Shown: positions 43,894-54,300 of the stretch, one piece after another
Layout of the letters: every line of letters starts with the position of its first letter
Numbering within the stretch: position 1 is the stretch's first letter
NCBI RefSeq assembly: GCF_900129705.1
Contig: NZ_FQWO01000003.1
Span: 248,001-312,000, forward strand
Origin: Flavobacterium granuli
Lineage (GTDB): Bacteria; Bacteroidota; Bacteroidia; Flavobacteriales; Flavobacteriaceae
Length of the DNA: 64,000 nucleotides
Direction of reading: 5' to 3'
Program-made: the position numbers and the translations under genes
Notes under the pieces: generated by a model
Told to the model about the DNA's origin: nothing
Seen by the model: the letters and a program-made list of their open reading frames with translations, nothing else
Database searches by the model: none

Positions 43894-44147
43894 GGTTTTA
43901 CTGTTTAAGATTATAGAATGTTTTTTTTTGTTTTTTTTTTGTTTAATTATCTTAAAGTTAGTTATTTAGGATGGTATTGAAGAGGGAATTGAGATTTTTT
44001 TTTACTTAAATTTAGGTAAGATGGTTTTTTATTCAGATTTGCGGGGTAAAAGGTATTTGAAACTATTGAATTGACAAATAAATGGCTTTTTGCTTAAAAA
44101 TCATTAACTTAGTGTGTTGTAATCCAATAATTTAAAGTTTGTTTAAA

Positions 44148-44492
44148 ATGGAAAAGAAAGACGATAATTCAAAAAAAAGCGATAAAAACAAAGTACCAGA
44201 TTCGCTACTGTATCCTCCGAGTGAAGACATTTATAATAAGTTTCACAAAGAAAGTGATATCAATCCGGAAGATATAAGCAAAAAGAAAATTCCGGTTGAA
44301 ATAAACAATAAAAGGGAATGGAATGAAAAAGATTTTGAGGAAGATGTCTCGGGAGGTGATTTAGACGTTCCTGGTTCAGAATTAGACGATGAACAAGAGC
44401 AGGTGGGTAGCGAGGATGAGGAAAATAATCATTATAGCATTGGTGGGGATAATCATAACGATTTAGAAGAGAATGATGGAGAAAAAATTTAG
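44148..44492 (+). CDS. Small acidic disordered protein
   Basis: A protein of 114 residues from ATG 44148 (MEKKDDNSKKSDK). Composition is dominated by D, E, K, N and S, without hydrophobic core or signal, so it should be largely unfolded. It includes PPSEDIYNKFHKESDINPED and a very acidic second half (SGGDLDVPGSELDDEQEQ). Similar acidic proteins are common near stress genes in Flavobacteria, but I cannot assign a function. It is transcribed alone. Confidence 0.6.
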   Translation: MEKKDDNSKKSDKNKVPDSLLYPPSEDIYNKFHKESDINPEDISKKKIPVEINNKREWNEKDFEEDVSGGDLDVPGSELDDEQEQVGSEDEENNHYSIGGDNHNDLEENDGEKI

Positions 44493-44545
44493 TTTTTTTG
44501 GAGCATATGCATGGGGATTTTTGACTTTCAAATAACAAAATAAGG

Positions 44546-45616
44546 CTAAGATAGGTTGGTAAAAGTATAGAGGGCAAATAAAATAATCAGGAGGCTAATA
44601 ATAACTAGATTAATTAGAATAATAAAGCCGCTTTTGAAAAGGGAAGTAAAGAATTGGTCACCATAGAAGCGTCGGTGGGCTGGGAAAAAATAATAAATCA
44701 TCCAAAAGATACCAATTGATTTTATGCTAAAATGAGTCCATTTCAGGATTGGATCTTTGCCTAATAGAGGAAAGAGTTTGTCCACAAAAAACAGAGTTAA
44801 TATGAGTAAAAGTAAGAATGAAAAATAATGAAGGGTAAAAATGCCATGATCAAAATAGTACCATCTTTTTTTATCGTGAAAAAGCCACAATAAGAAGGCA
44901 AAAACGGGCATATACATGAATAATACTTTGGGTAAATTATGCGAAAAAGATGTTGTGAATTTTTCAATAATCTGTTCGTTTGAATTGTCTTCTTTTATGG
45001 CAAGCCATTTTTTTAGAAACCAGTATTCAGTAGAACTCACCTTTAATTTTTCGTTGGCATTTTTTTGGATAGAATCTAATTCATTGACCGATTTATAGCC
45101 AAAATCAGCTACCTCTTTTTTGTCAATTATTTTCGTCTGCTGTAATATTTTTTTTATGGTATCATTATTTTGTTGGGATAGTATTCCCACTTTTGTCAAG
45201 CCGTCTACACTTTTTTCTTCAATGTGTAATGAATCTATAGTGGGGATAATTAACTCATTTTTATTTGTTTTTTTCAAAGTATTTTTAACCAGAGTAGTTT
45301 CATTAGAAAACAACGATAATAATAAAAAAGTGATAAAACTAACGAAGATATAAAGTCTTATAGGAGCAAGAAAAGACAAACGTTTTCCGGCCATATACGC
45401 TTTTGTTAAAGAGGCAGGTTTGAAAAATAAATAAAAAATAGTCCTCCAGAATGCATTGTCGTAATGGGTCAAGTCTTCAAAAAAATGGATAAATAGGTGA
45501 TGGAAAGTTTTACGACTCAAGGTGTTTTCTTGTCCACAATGAGGGCAATAGCGTTCGTCGACTACGTAGTTACAGTTGAGACAGGTTTTATCTATTCGCA
45601 GTTTTTCTTTTGACAT
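44546..45616 (-). CDS. DUF3667 membrane protein with zinc ribbon (copy 2)
   Basis: A protein of 356 residues from ATG 45616. The zinc ribbon is CLNCNYVVDERYCPHCGQ, and the signature HLFIHFFEDLTHYDNAFWRT follows. The membrane part matches copy 1 at 35517-36476 closely, for example KKRWYYFDHGIFTLHYFSF in both. The main difference is a longer soluble loop (about residues 120-195), with IIPTIDSLHIEEKSVDG. Function is unknown. It stands alone, unlike copy 1, which is in a peptidase operon. Confidence 0.85.
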   Translation of the reverse strand: MSKEKLRIDKTCLNCNYVVDERYCPHCGQENTLSRKTFHHLFIHFFEDLTHYDNAFWRTIFYLFFKPASLTKAYMAGKRLSFLAPIRLYIFVSFITFLLLSLFSNETTLVKNTLKKTNKNELIIPTIDSLHIEEKSVDGLTKVGILSQQNNDTIKKILQQTKIIDKKEVADFGYKSVNELDSIQKNANEKLKVSSTEYWFLKKWLAIKEDNSNEQIIEKFTTSFSHNLPKVLFMYMPVFAFLLWLFHDKKRWYYFDHGIFTLHYFSFLLLLILTLFFVDKLFPLLGKDPILKWTHFSIKSIGIFWMIYYFFPAHRRFYGDQFFTSLFKSGFIILINLVIISLLIILFALYTFTNLS

Positions 45617-45822
45617 GAACAATACTAAAATTAATACAAGATTGTAAAATTATTAAAGATTTATCTGTATTTAGTTAGTATTTCGTTAATTTTATTATTT
45701 TTTAAGAAAACGGATAGATTTTGTATAATTTAAATTACCTAATGCTTTTATTAATTTAGAATTATGATGATAAAAGTGAAACGGAAATAGTTGTATTCCC
45801 TTTTAACGCTAATTTTTATATT

Positions 45823-46392
45823 ATGTCATTGAATAGATATATCCAAAAGCGCAATTTTAGTTCCACTAGCGAGCCGCAAGGCCAGGTAGGGAAATCAAAA
45901 TCAGAATTGGTTTTCGTGGTTCAAAAACATGCAGCATCCCATTTGCATTATGATTTTCGTTTGGAAATGGATGGCGTACTAAAAAGTTGGGCTATACCCA
46001 AAGGGCCTTCGATGAATCCAGCAGATAAAAGACTGGCGATTATGGTGGAAGATCATCCGTATGCTTATAAAGATTTTGAAGGTGTTATTCCAGAAGGAAA
46101 TTATGGCGCTGGTAAAGTGATTGTTTGGGATCAAGGAACATATACTTTAACGGACGAAAATCTAAAGAAGGAGGCTGTTGCGGCTATTTTTAAATCTAAT
46201 TTGAACAATGGTCATCTTAGTTTTGTTTTGAATGGAAAAAAATTAAAAGGAGAATTTGCTCTGGTAAAGCTAAAGATCAAACAGAAAAATGCTTGGCTTT
46301 TGATCAAAAAAGAAGATCAATTTGCTGCTGCTGAAAATATTTTGGAAAAAGATAAATCCGTGATTTCTGATATTTCTATAGAAGATTTATAA
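45823..46392 (+). CDS. Standalone LigD 3'-phosphoesterase domain protein
   Basis: A protein of 189 residues that is the PE domain of bacterial NHEJ ligase D without ligase or polymerase. Active-site pattern: VVQKHAASHLHYDFRLEMDG (His, His, Asp, Arg) and VEDHPYAYKDFEGVIPEG (His), with GYYGAGKV-like NYGAGKVIVWDQGTY. The enzyme trims 3'-phosphate and ribonucleotide ends on DNA. No ku or ligD ligase is in the window. It could act in repair on its own or with partners elsewhere. Confidence 0.88.
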   Translation: MSLNRYIQKRNFSSTSEPQGQVGKSKSELVFVVQKHAASHLHYDFRLEMDGVLKSWAIPKGPSMNPADKRLAIMVEDHPYAYKDFEGVIPEGNYGAGKVIVWDQGTYTLTDENLKKEAVAAIFKSNLNNGHLSFVLNGKKLKGEFALVKLKIKQKNAWLLIKKEDQFAAAENILEKDKSVISDISIEDL

Positions 46393-46425
46393 AGAAATAG
46401 ATGATTTTTTTTCAGAATTGGCTTT

Positions 46426-47214
46426 TTAATGAGAAAATAAAGCCATTATGATTTCTATGGCAATCAAAATAATGATAATCCATTCTAAGCGAGAGCTTTC
46501 ACGTACATTTAAAACATCAGTAAAAAGGGTTAAATTGTTCTCTACAATTTGCAGTCGATAATCCAAGTCTTTGAAACGAGTGTTGATGTCAAAATTAGTC
46601 TTTAAACGACGATTCAGTACATTAAGTTCTTCGTTATCCCAAACTAAATTTGGGTCATCAAGAATATACAAATTGTCGACAATACTGTTTTTTATATTCA
46701 GCACCTTTCCGATGTATTTGAGTAAATTAGTTTTTGAAATACTTATTTTCCCGGACAATTCCAGTTGTTGAATGTACATTTTAGAGGAAGAAATAAGTTC
46801 ATCAGTCAATACCTCATAGTATTCTAATGCCACCGATTGGCCAATATTGAGCATCACGATTCGTAAAATGGAAGAATCTATTGCAGGAAGAGTGGTGAAA
46901 TTGTTTTTGACCGTAATTTTATGTGATTTTTCGTCAGTTTCAATTCGGTATTCTTCAGTCAAATCCAAGTCGACAAAATTAGTCGCATACTGTTTTATGA
47001 AGAGCATGAATTCGCTCTTGGCAACAGCATCATAATTAGCAAAGACTACCACACCATAATCAAATAGATATAAATAACGCTGTTTGTCCTCGATGGCATA
47101 AAAGGCTTCAGTGGTGGATCCCGAATGGATTTCAGCGCGAAATTCAGCGCGAAATTTTTTGATATTGAAGGATTCAGCAATTTGGATTGCTTCGATTTGA
47201 ATTTCCATAATCAA
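46426..47214 (-). CDS. RMD1/DUF155 family protein
   Basis: A protein of 262 residues. The N-terminal part (RYLYLFDYGVVVFANYDAVAKSEFM) and the middle (LSGKISISKTNLLKYIGKVLNIKNSIVDNLYILD, quoted as SKTNLLKYIGKVLNIKN) match the RMD1/DUF155 family. That family is shared by bacteria and fungal/plant mitochondria. One C-terminal membrane helix (LEWIIIILIAIEIIMALF) anchors it, with the bulk in the cytoplasm. The fungal proteins are linked to meiotic division and mitochondrial translation; the bacterial role is unknown. Confidence 0.82.
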   Translation of the reverse strand: MIMEIQIEAIQIAESFNIKKFRAEFRAEIHSGSTTEAFYAIEDKQRYLYLFDYGVVVFANYDAVAKSEFMLFIKQYATNFVDLDLTEEYRIETDEKSHKITVKNNFTTLPAIDSSILRIVMLNIGQSVALEYYEVLTDELISSSKMYIQQLELSGKISISKTNLLKYIGKVLNIKNSIVDNLYILDDPNLVWDNEELNVLNRRLKTNFDINTRFKDLDYRLQIVENNLTLFTDVLNVRESSRLEWIIIILIAIEIIMALFSH

Positions 47215-47484
47215 ATGATTTATATAAAATTACGGAAAAATTTCATTAATATATTCTGAGTTATATTTTGTTTTTTAAATTAAGCAAAGATTTATTCTAT
47301 GAAAAAAAGATGCAATATTATAGATAAAGTTATGGCGATGTTAAGGTGTTGAATAATAGTTTAATGCGGAAAATCTTGTAAATTGCAGATGATTCATTAT
47401 CTACTTTCATTACAATAAAATAAAAGAAAGGTAGATTATTGGATTAGAAGAACCTTAATTTGAAAACTGTAAAAGCCAAATTTT

Positions 47485-48648
47485 ATGCTACAAGATATTT
47501 TAATTGAGCGAAAAATGTATGCATCTGAAGAGCATAAGATGATGCAAAAAATGATTCAAGAGTTCATTGTCAATGAAATTTTGGATCATATTGATGAATG
47601 GGAGAAAAACGGAATGGTAAGCCGTAAAATTTGGAAAAGAGCGGGTGAGTTGGGATTATTGTGCTTAGATATGCCTGAAAAATATGGCGGTGCTGGATTA
47701 GATTTCAGCTTCAATGCGTTGCTAATTGAAGAATTAGCCAAAAAAGGGATTAATGGACCAGGATTTTCATTGCATTCTGATATTGTTGCTCCTTATTTAT
47801 TAAAATATGGAACGGAATTCCAAAAGGAAAAATATTTGCCGCAAATGGCCAAAGGAACTATTATTACTGCTATAGGAATGACTGAGCCTAATTGTGGCAG
47901 TGATTTGCAGGCTATTCTAACAACGGCAGAAGACAAAGGGAATCACTATTTGGTCAACGGACAAAAGACTTTTATAACCAATGGTTTTATGTGTGATATG
48001 GTAATTGTTGCTGTGAAAACGAAGGTAAAAACCGAAGATGAAGGAATTACTTTGCTTATTCTTGATGCTGAAATGGAAGGTTTTGCTAAAGGGAATCCGT
48101 TAAAAAAAATTGGGATGAAGTCCCAAGATACTGCTGAATTATTTTTCGATAATGTAAAAGTTCCTAAAGAGAATCGACTTGGTGATGAAAAGATGGGATT
48201 TAAAATCATGATGGAGGAACTGGCTCGTGAAAGGCTCACCGTGGCTATTAATGCGGTAGGTTGTGCCGAAGGAGCCATTGAAAACACAATTACTTACACT
48301 AAACAACGTACTGCTTTCAAAACAGCTATTGCGGGCTTTCAAAACACCCAGTTTAAGTTGGCAGAATGTGCTTCTCAATTACAAATTCATCAAGCTTTTT
48401 TAGATCGTTGCATTGAATTGCTGATAGACCATAAATTAACTTCAGAAAGTGCTTCCATAATTAAGTATTCTGCCACGGATATGTGTTGCAATGTTATCGA
48501 CGAATGTTTGCAATTGTTTGGCGGTTACGGTTATATGTGGGATTATCCAATTGCCCGAATGTATGCCGACAATCGTGTCGCTCGAATATATGCTGGGACA
48601 AACGAGATTATGAAGTTACTCATCTCCCGCAGGCTGTTCAAAGATTGA
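47485..48648 (+). CDS. Acyl-CoA dehydrogenase, standard length
   Basis: A FAD enzyme of 387 residues. The N-terminal helical domain has GLLCLDMPEKYGGAGLDFSF; the flavin motif is AIGMTEPNCGSDLQA; the end has YGYMWDYPIARMYADNRVAR and the catalytic-Glu region IYAGTNEIMKLLI. It lacks the long C-terminal extension of fadE at 16719. Substrate length is not predictable; long- to very-long-chain or branched acyl-CoA are possible. It is a single gene outside the fad operon. Confidence 0.9.
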   Translation: MLQDILIERKMYASEEHKMMQKMIQEFIVNEILDHIDEWEKNGMVSRKIWKRAGELGLLCLDMPEKYGGAGLDFSFNALLIEELAKKGINGPGFSLHSDIVAPYLLKYGTEFQKEKYLPQMAKGTIITAIGMTEPNCGSDLQAILTTAEDKGNHYLVNGQKTFITNGFMCDMVIVAVKTKVKTEDEGITLLILDAEMEGFAKGNPLKKIGMKSQDTAELFFDNVKVPKENRLGDEKMGFKIMMEELARERLTVAINAVGCAEGAIENTITYTKQRTAFKTAIAGFQNTQFKLAECASQLQIHQAFLDRCIELLIDHKLTSESASIIKYSATDMCCNVIDECLQLFGGYGYMWDYPIARMYADNRVARIYAGTNEIMKLLISRRLFKD

Positions 48649-48754
48649 ATAGAATAATTTTAGATCAATGGTTTTGGATTTTTACTATCTAATCTCAATT
48701 TCGCAATTTTGAGTAGTATATTATGTTTTTAAGGATAATGATTTTTTAATACAT

Positions 48755-48774
48755 TTGCTAAAACGATTTAGCAA
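48755..48774. promoter_or_regulatory. LacI-type operator in front of manA
   Basis: TTGCTAAAACGATTTAGCAA is a palindrome around CG with one mismatched pair. It matches the sites before lacI and susC. It lies about 75 bases before the manA start. Confidence 0.8.
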
Positions 48775-48848
48775 AAATTAAAATGCTTATTGTTTTAGAT
48801 AATTAGTTAGATTCGCACAAGTCAGTAACCATTAAAAATATAAACATT

Positions 48849-49817
48849 ATGAAAGCGGAATTTTATCCTTTACAATTTGATCCAATTTTGAAAGAAAGAA
48901 TTTGGGGCGGTGAAAAATTGAAAACGGTACTCAATAAACCCATTGTATCAAAAATCACTGGTGAGAGTTGGGAATTATCAACCGTAGAAGGAGATGTGAG
49001 TATCATTGCAAATGGTGATTTGAAAGGAAAATCATTAACGGAAATTATTGAGCAATGGCCTAACGAGGTTCTAGGAACAGAAGTTTATGCGAGATTTGGA
49101 AAGCAATTCCCTTTGCTTTTTAAGTTTTTAGATGCTCGTGAAGACTTGTCGATACAGGTGCATCCAAATGATGAATTGGCAAAAAAACGCCACAATTCTT
49201 TTGGTAAAACTGAAATGTGGTACATCATGCAAGCAGACGATGACGCCCGAATAATTGTAGGTTTCAAAGAAAATTCGAATGCAAAAGAATATCTCGAAAG
49301 TTTAAAAAATAAAACGCTGTTGACATTATTAGATGATGTAAAAGTAAAAGCAGGTGATGTTTTCTTTCTGGAAACAGGAACAGTTCATGCTATTGGAGCT
49401 GGTATGGTTGTCGCTGAGATTCAGCAAACTTCGGATATAACCTATCGTATTTATGATTTTGATAGGAAAGACGCTCAGGGAAATACAAGAGAATTGCACG
49501 TTGATTTGGCTTTGGATGCTATCAATTACAATAAAGTGGATACTTTTAAGGAATATACTAAAGTAGTAAATCAATCCAATTCTATTGTAGATTGCCCTTA
49601 TTTTACGACAAATTTTGTTCCATTAGATGGTGAAATCGAGGTGAAAAAAGAAGGAAAAACATTTACCGTATATATGTGTATAGATGGAAACTTTGAAATT
49701 GAATATAAAGGTTCTAAATATCATTATAAAAAAGGAGACACTGTTTTGCTAGCTGCGGCAATGAATAGTTACCTACTAAAAGGTAAGGCTTCAATTTTGG
49801 AAGTAGTCATCTCATAG
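48849..49817 (+). CDS. manA: Mannose-6-phosphate isomerase, class I
   Basis: A zinc isomerase of 322 residues that interconverts mannose-6-phosphate and fructose-6-phosphate. Zinc-binding and active-site motifs: SIQVHPNDELAKKRH (about residues 97-111), KTEMWYIM, and FLETGTVHAIGAGMVVAEIQQTSD with the third His. SDITYRIYDFDR is the class I signature. It precedes the mannan locus in the same direction and carries the same operator type. It lets mannose released by the locus enter glycolysis. Confidence 0.93.
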   Translation: MKAEFYPLQFDPILKERIWGGEKLKTVLNKPIVSKITGESWELSTVEGDVSIIANGDLKGKSLTEIIEQWPNEVLGTEVYARFGKQFPLLFKFLDAREDLSIQVHPNDELAKKRHNSFGKTEMWYIMQADDDARIIVGFKENSNAKEYLESLKNKTLLTLLDDVKVKAGDVFFLETGTVHAIGAGMVVAEIQQTSDITYRIYDFDRKDAQGNTRELHVDLALDAINYNKVDTFKEYTKVVNQSNSIVDCPYFTTNFVPLDGEIEVKKEGKTFTVYMCIDGNFEIEYKGSKYHYKKGDTVLLAAAMNSYLLKGKASILEVVIS

Positions 49818-49965
49818 TTTTTAAGGGTAAAATACTTATATGTAAAGGATGGTTTATCGTGACTTTCGAATAATCGTGTTTTAGTGATGCTATTATAAAA
49901 TTTATTTATCACAGAGATTATTGTATTTTATTAACATAAAAAAAACACTTCTTCGAAAAAAAAGT

Positions 49966-49985
49966 TTACTAAAACGTTTTTGTAA
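49966..49985. promoter_or_regulatory. LacI-type operator in front of lacI
   Basis: TTACTAAAACGTTTTTGTAA, palindromic around CG with one mismatched pair. It lies 11 bases before the -7 element TATATTTG (49997-50004), so bound regulator should block its own promoter. Confidence 0.8.
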
Positions 49986-49996
49986 ATGTTTTTATA

Positions 49997-50004
49997 TATA
50001 TTTG
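49997..50004 (+). promoter_or_regulatory. -7 element of lacI
   Basis: TATATTTG fits TAnnTTTG; the lacI start lies 31 bases downstream. The -33 position is covered by the operator. Confidence 0.55.
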
Positions 50005-50035
50005 TGATAACATTAAGAAAAAAATAAGCCATTAG

Positions 50036-51046
50036 ATGAAAAAAATCACCATTAAAGATATTGCCTTAGAAGCACAGGTTTCTATTTCTACAGTATCTTT
50101 TGTACTTAATGACAAAGGTGAAAAAATGGGTATCAGTAAAGCAGTCATAAACAGAGTACAAGATGTTGCCGAAAAGCTGCAGTATAGACCAAATATGATT
50201 GCGACTAGTCTTAGAACAGGGAAGACTAGGTCTATAGGACTTATTGTTGAAAATATTTCGAATCAATTTTTTTCTGTTCTCGCCCGAGTAATAGAAGAAG
50301 AGGCAAAGAAGTTAGGATATAGAGTTTTTTATTGTAGTACCGGTAATGATGATGAGAGATCAGCTGAGTTGGTTCAAAGTCTTCTTCAGGCAAATGTAGA
50401 TGGCTTTATTATTACTCCCACGGAAAAACTAGGAAAGAGTATTGATCAGCTTCTGAAAATGAAAAAACCTGTAGTTTTAATCGATAGGTATTTTCCAGGA
50501 CAAAATGTTAGTCATGTGGTGATGGACAATTATGAAGGAGCTTATGCAACAACTGAATTTTTGATTCAGAAAGGACGTCATAATATTGCTTTGGTCAATA
50601 ATAATTCGGCAATGATTCAAATGCAATTAAGGGAAAAGGGTTATGTTGATGCAATGAAAAAGGCAGGTATTTATAATGAAGAACTAATTTTGCATTTAGA
50701 TTATCACAGTAGCGAAGAGCATAAAATTGAAGAAATGATGCGTTTCTTTCAAAAAAATAAATCCATAGACGGGACTTTTTTTTTAGCAAACTATTTAGGA
50801 CTCGCTGGACTTCAAGCTATTCGAAAAATTGGATTAAAAGTACCCGAGGAGATGTCTGTTATCAGTTTTGATGATCATTATAGTTTTAGATTGCATTCGC
50901 CGTCCATTTCTGTTGTTGAGCAGCCATTAGATGCAATTGGAATAAAAGCCGTTGGCTTACTTATGGATCAAATGCTTCATGAAGAGAATTTTGTGGTAGA
51001 AAAAGTGCTGCTAAAGGGAACGCTTGTCGTTAGAGAATCGGTATGA
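50036..51046 (+). CDS. LacI family regulator of the mannan locus
   Basis: A regulator of 336 residues. The DNA-binding head is at residues 3-55 (TIKDIALEAQVSISTVSFVL, with RPNMIATSLRTGKT as hinge). The sugar-binding part follows (SIGLIVENISNQFFSVLARV, DGFIITPTEKLGKS, VLIDRYFPGQNVSHVVMDN, MSVISFDDHYSFRLHSPSIS). It sits between manA and susC; matching palindromes before all three genes mark it as their likely regulator. The effector is probably a mannose-related sugar or phosphate. Confidence 0.92.
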   Translation: MKKITIKDIALEAQVSISTVSFVLNDKGEKMGISKAVINRVQDVAEKLQYRPNMIATSLRTGKTRSIGLIVENISNQFFSVLARVIEEEAKKLGYRVFYCSTGNDDERSAELVQSLLQANVDGFIITPTEKLGKSIDQLLKMKKPVVLIDRYFPGQNVSHVVMDNYEGAYATTEFLIQKGRHNIALVNNNSAMIQMQLREKGYVDAMKKAGIYNEELILHLDYHSSEEHKIEEMMRFFQKNKSIDGTFFLANYLGLAGLQAIRKIGLKVPEEMSVISFDDHYSFRLHSPSISVVEQPLDAIGIKAVGLLMDQMLHEENFVVEKVLLKGTLVVRESV

Positions 51047-51195
51047 GTGGAGTTTGTAATTTGAAGTCCTTTATATAAAGATTTCAGTTTTTTTAATATA
51101 TTCTGAATTTGATTCTCAAAAGTCTTTTTGATGATCAAAAAACAAATTATGAATTTGGAAAAGGAGTGTTTGTCATTTAGTATTTTTTTTACAAT

Positions 51196-51215
51196 TTACT
51201 AAATCGATTTAGTAA
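51196..51215. promoter_or_regulatory. LacI-type operator in front of susC
   Basis: TTACTAAATCGATTTAGTAA is a perfect 20-bp palindrome with CG at the centre. It lies about 100 bases before the susC start, between lacI and susC. Confidence 0.85.
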
Positions 51216-51313
51216 GGCTTATAATGGATAATATGGGATTTAAAAAAAAAATAAATATATTGAAATTGAATTTTACTTATTAATATTTTTTACAAACCAA
51301 AACCAAAAAACAA

Positions 51314-54300
51314 ATGCTTATGAAACGAATTTTAGCAGTGTTAGGATTAGTTGTGTTTAGCTGCCTTGGTGCAGCAGCACAGAACCGATCTATAACAGGT
51401 GTAGTCACAGACGCGGATAAAAAGGGTATTATTTCCGCCACCATCAAGGTAAAGGGAATATCCATTAGTACAGTAACAGATTTTGAAGGACACTTTACAG
51501 TGACAGTTCCTGCTGGTAAAGCCACTCTGGCGGTATCATCAGTTGGTTTTGTGTCAAAATCAGTTGATGTTGCCGGAAATGAGAACAATATTACTATTGT
51601 GTTGGCCGAAAGTACACAAGAGTTGGGAGAAGTGGTTGTAACCGCTTTGGGAATCAAAAAACAAAAAAAATCTCTGGGATATGCTGTTCAAGAGATAAAA
51701 GGGACTAGTCTGGTTGAGGCGAGAGAACCCAATTTGGCTAATGCTTTAACAGGTAAAGTAGCCGGTTTACAGGTAGTACGTTCCAGTGCCGGTCCTGGAG
51801 GATCTTCAAAATTGGTTTTGAGAGGTTTTAACTCATTGACTGGAGATAACCAGCCGCTTATCGTTGTGGATGGAGTGCCAATGGACAACTTTACTGGAGC
51901 CTCTAATAACGACTATTGGAATCCTAGCCTTGACATGGGTAACGGTATTTCGGATTTAAATTCCGAAGATATTGAAAGCCTTTCAGTATTAAAAGGACCT
52001 TCAGCTGCGGCTCTTTATGGATCCAGAGCTGGAAATGGTGTAATTTTAATTACTACTAAAACCGGTAAAAAACAAAAAGGATTAGGAATTACTTTTACGT
52101 CTTCTGTTGGATTTGAGAGTATTTTTACGAGACCAAAACAACAAAACAATTTTGGTCAAGGTTCTGATAATATTTCAGATGCGCGTTCTAATTCAAGTTG
52201 GGGACCAAAAATTGAGGGTCAAAGTTTGGTGAATTGGAATGGTGTTACTGAGCCTTTGGCTGCTTATGATAATGTGGGCAATTATTTTAGTGCAAGTGGT
52301 ATCACTAAAAATAACAGTATTTCGTTTCAGCAATCGATCCAAAAAACATCTATTTATACCTCAATAAACCGAATGGAAGATCAAAGTATGGTTCCTGGGG
52401 CTAAATTAGGTAGAACAAACTTGCTTGCCAGAGCAGTAACGAAATTTGGAGATACCGACCGTTGGACAGCAGATACTAAATTTCAGTATACTAATGCAAA
52501 AGCAAATAACAGAACAGTAGGCGGACCTAATGGGACTAATCCGTTTTATTTATTAAATATTTTTCCAAGATCGGTTGATATTACACAGTTTAAAGATGCT
52601 ACTGATGCTAACGGAAATATGATTTGGTTTGGTGGCGGTAGCGGAGTTAATCCATATTGGGCTAATAAATATAATGTAAATGAGGATGTTAGAGATCGTT
52701 TCATGATGAATGCATCGTTGAAATATGAAGCTACTAGCTGGTTGAATGCTGAAATTAAAGCAGGTGCTGATATGTACACTAATAATTCTAATGCAAGAAC
52801 ATATGCAGGTAGTCCTATGACGGCTACTGGTAGATACAGTTTAGGAAAAAGTACTTATACAGAAACTAATTATCAAGGTTTATTGATTGCTAAAAAAGAT
52901 GATTTGTTTGGTAAATTTGGAGGTATGGCTACTCTTGGAGGAAACCTTATGGCGCGTAAGTCGTCATCAATAGGGGCTAGTGCAGGTCAATTAGTAGTGC
53001 CTAATTTATTCACCATAAATAATGCCGAAGGCAACCCAAGTGTAAATGAATCATTTAGTAGAAAATCAATTAATTCTCTTTTTGGATCGGCTCAGTTGAG
53101 TTATGATGGCTATTTATATTTAGATGCTACTTTTAGAAACGATTGGTCATCAGCATTAAGCAAGAAAAACCGTTCTTTCTTTTACCCTTCAGTAAGTCTC
53201 TCTTATGTGTTCTCCGATATGTTTGCAGCAATGAATAAAGAGTTGCCAGATTGGTTCTCTTATGGTAAATTGAGAGCGAGTTATGCTTCGGTTGGTAATG
53301 ATTTAGACCCTTATAAATTATACAATCTTTATGGTATAGGTAAGGATCCTAATGGAAATACAACTGCTTCAAGAGGAAATGTATTATATAATGAAAATAT
53401 AGTAAGTGAATTAATTAAGTCAACTGAATTTGGTGCTGAGATGCGTTTCTTCAAAAGTAGATTTGGTATTGATGTAACAGTTTACAAATCTAATGCAACC
53501 AATCAGCTGATAGAACTTCCAATGGATCCGTTAAGTGGGTACAGAGCGAAGATAATTAATGCTGGTAATATTCAAAACAAAGGGTTGGAATTAGTGGTTG
53601 ACGGAAAAATATTGACCAATCCAAATTCACTATTATGGAATATTTCGGCTAATTTCTCCACTAACGAAAATAAAATTGTTTCACTTACTGATGATGTATC
53701 AGTATATCCTTTAGGAGGGTTTGATAATATTAAAGTTGTAGCCGAAACAGGAAAATTATATGGAGAAATCTATGGTAATAAATTTTTAAGAGTGACTGAT
53801 GTTAACAGTCCATCATACGGACAATTAATAATTGGTGCTGACGGATTGCCACAAGCGGCTAGTGGTCCTGCTGTAAGTTTAGGAAATCAACAAGCAAAAG
53901 CTATGCTTGGATTAACAAATACCTTTGCTTACAAAGGGTTTTCTATGGCGTTCTTGATTGATGCCAGATTTGGTGGACAAATGTTCTCAGGAACTCTTGC
54001 TGACATGCAACAAAGCGGAACAGCATCTCAAACAGTAGTAAACGGATTAAGAGAAAACATCATTGCAAATGGTGTGGTTGTGAGTGGTACTGGTTATGCG
54101 CCTAATACTACATCAGTAACTCCTCAATTGTATTGGAGTAGGGTAGCAGGTTCAGGTAATCTAGGTATTACGGAGGCTAATATTTATGATGCGAGTAACA
54201 TTCGTTTAAGAAATGTTCAATTCAATTATGATTTTCCTGCAAAATTCCTATCTAAAACAGCTATCCAAAAAGCAAAAATAGGATTATCTTGTAATAATGT

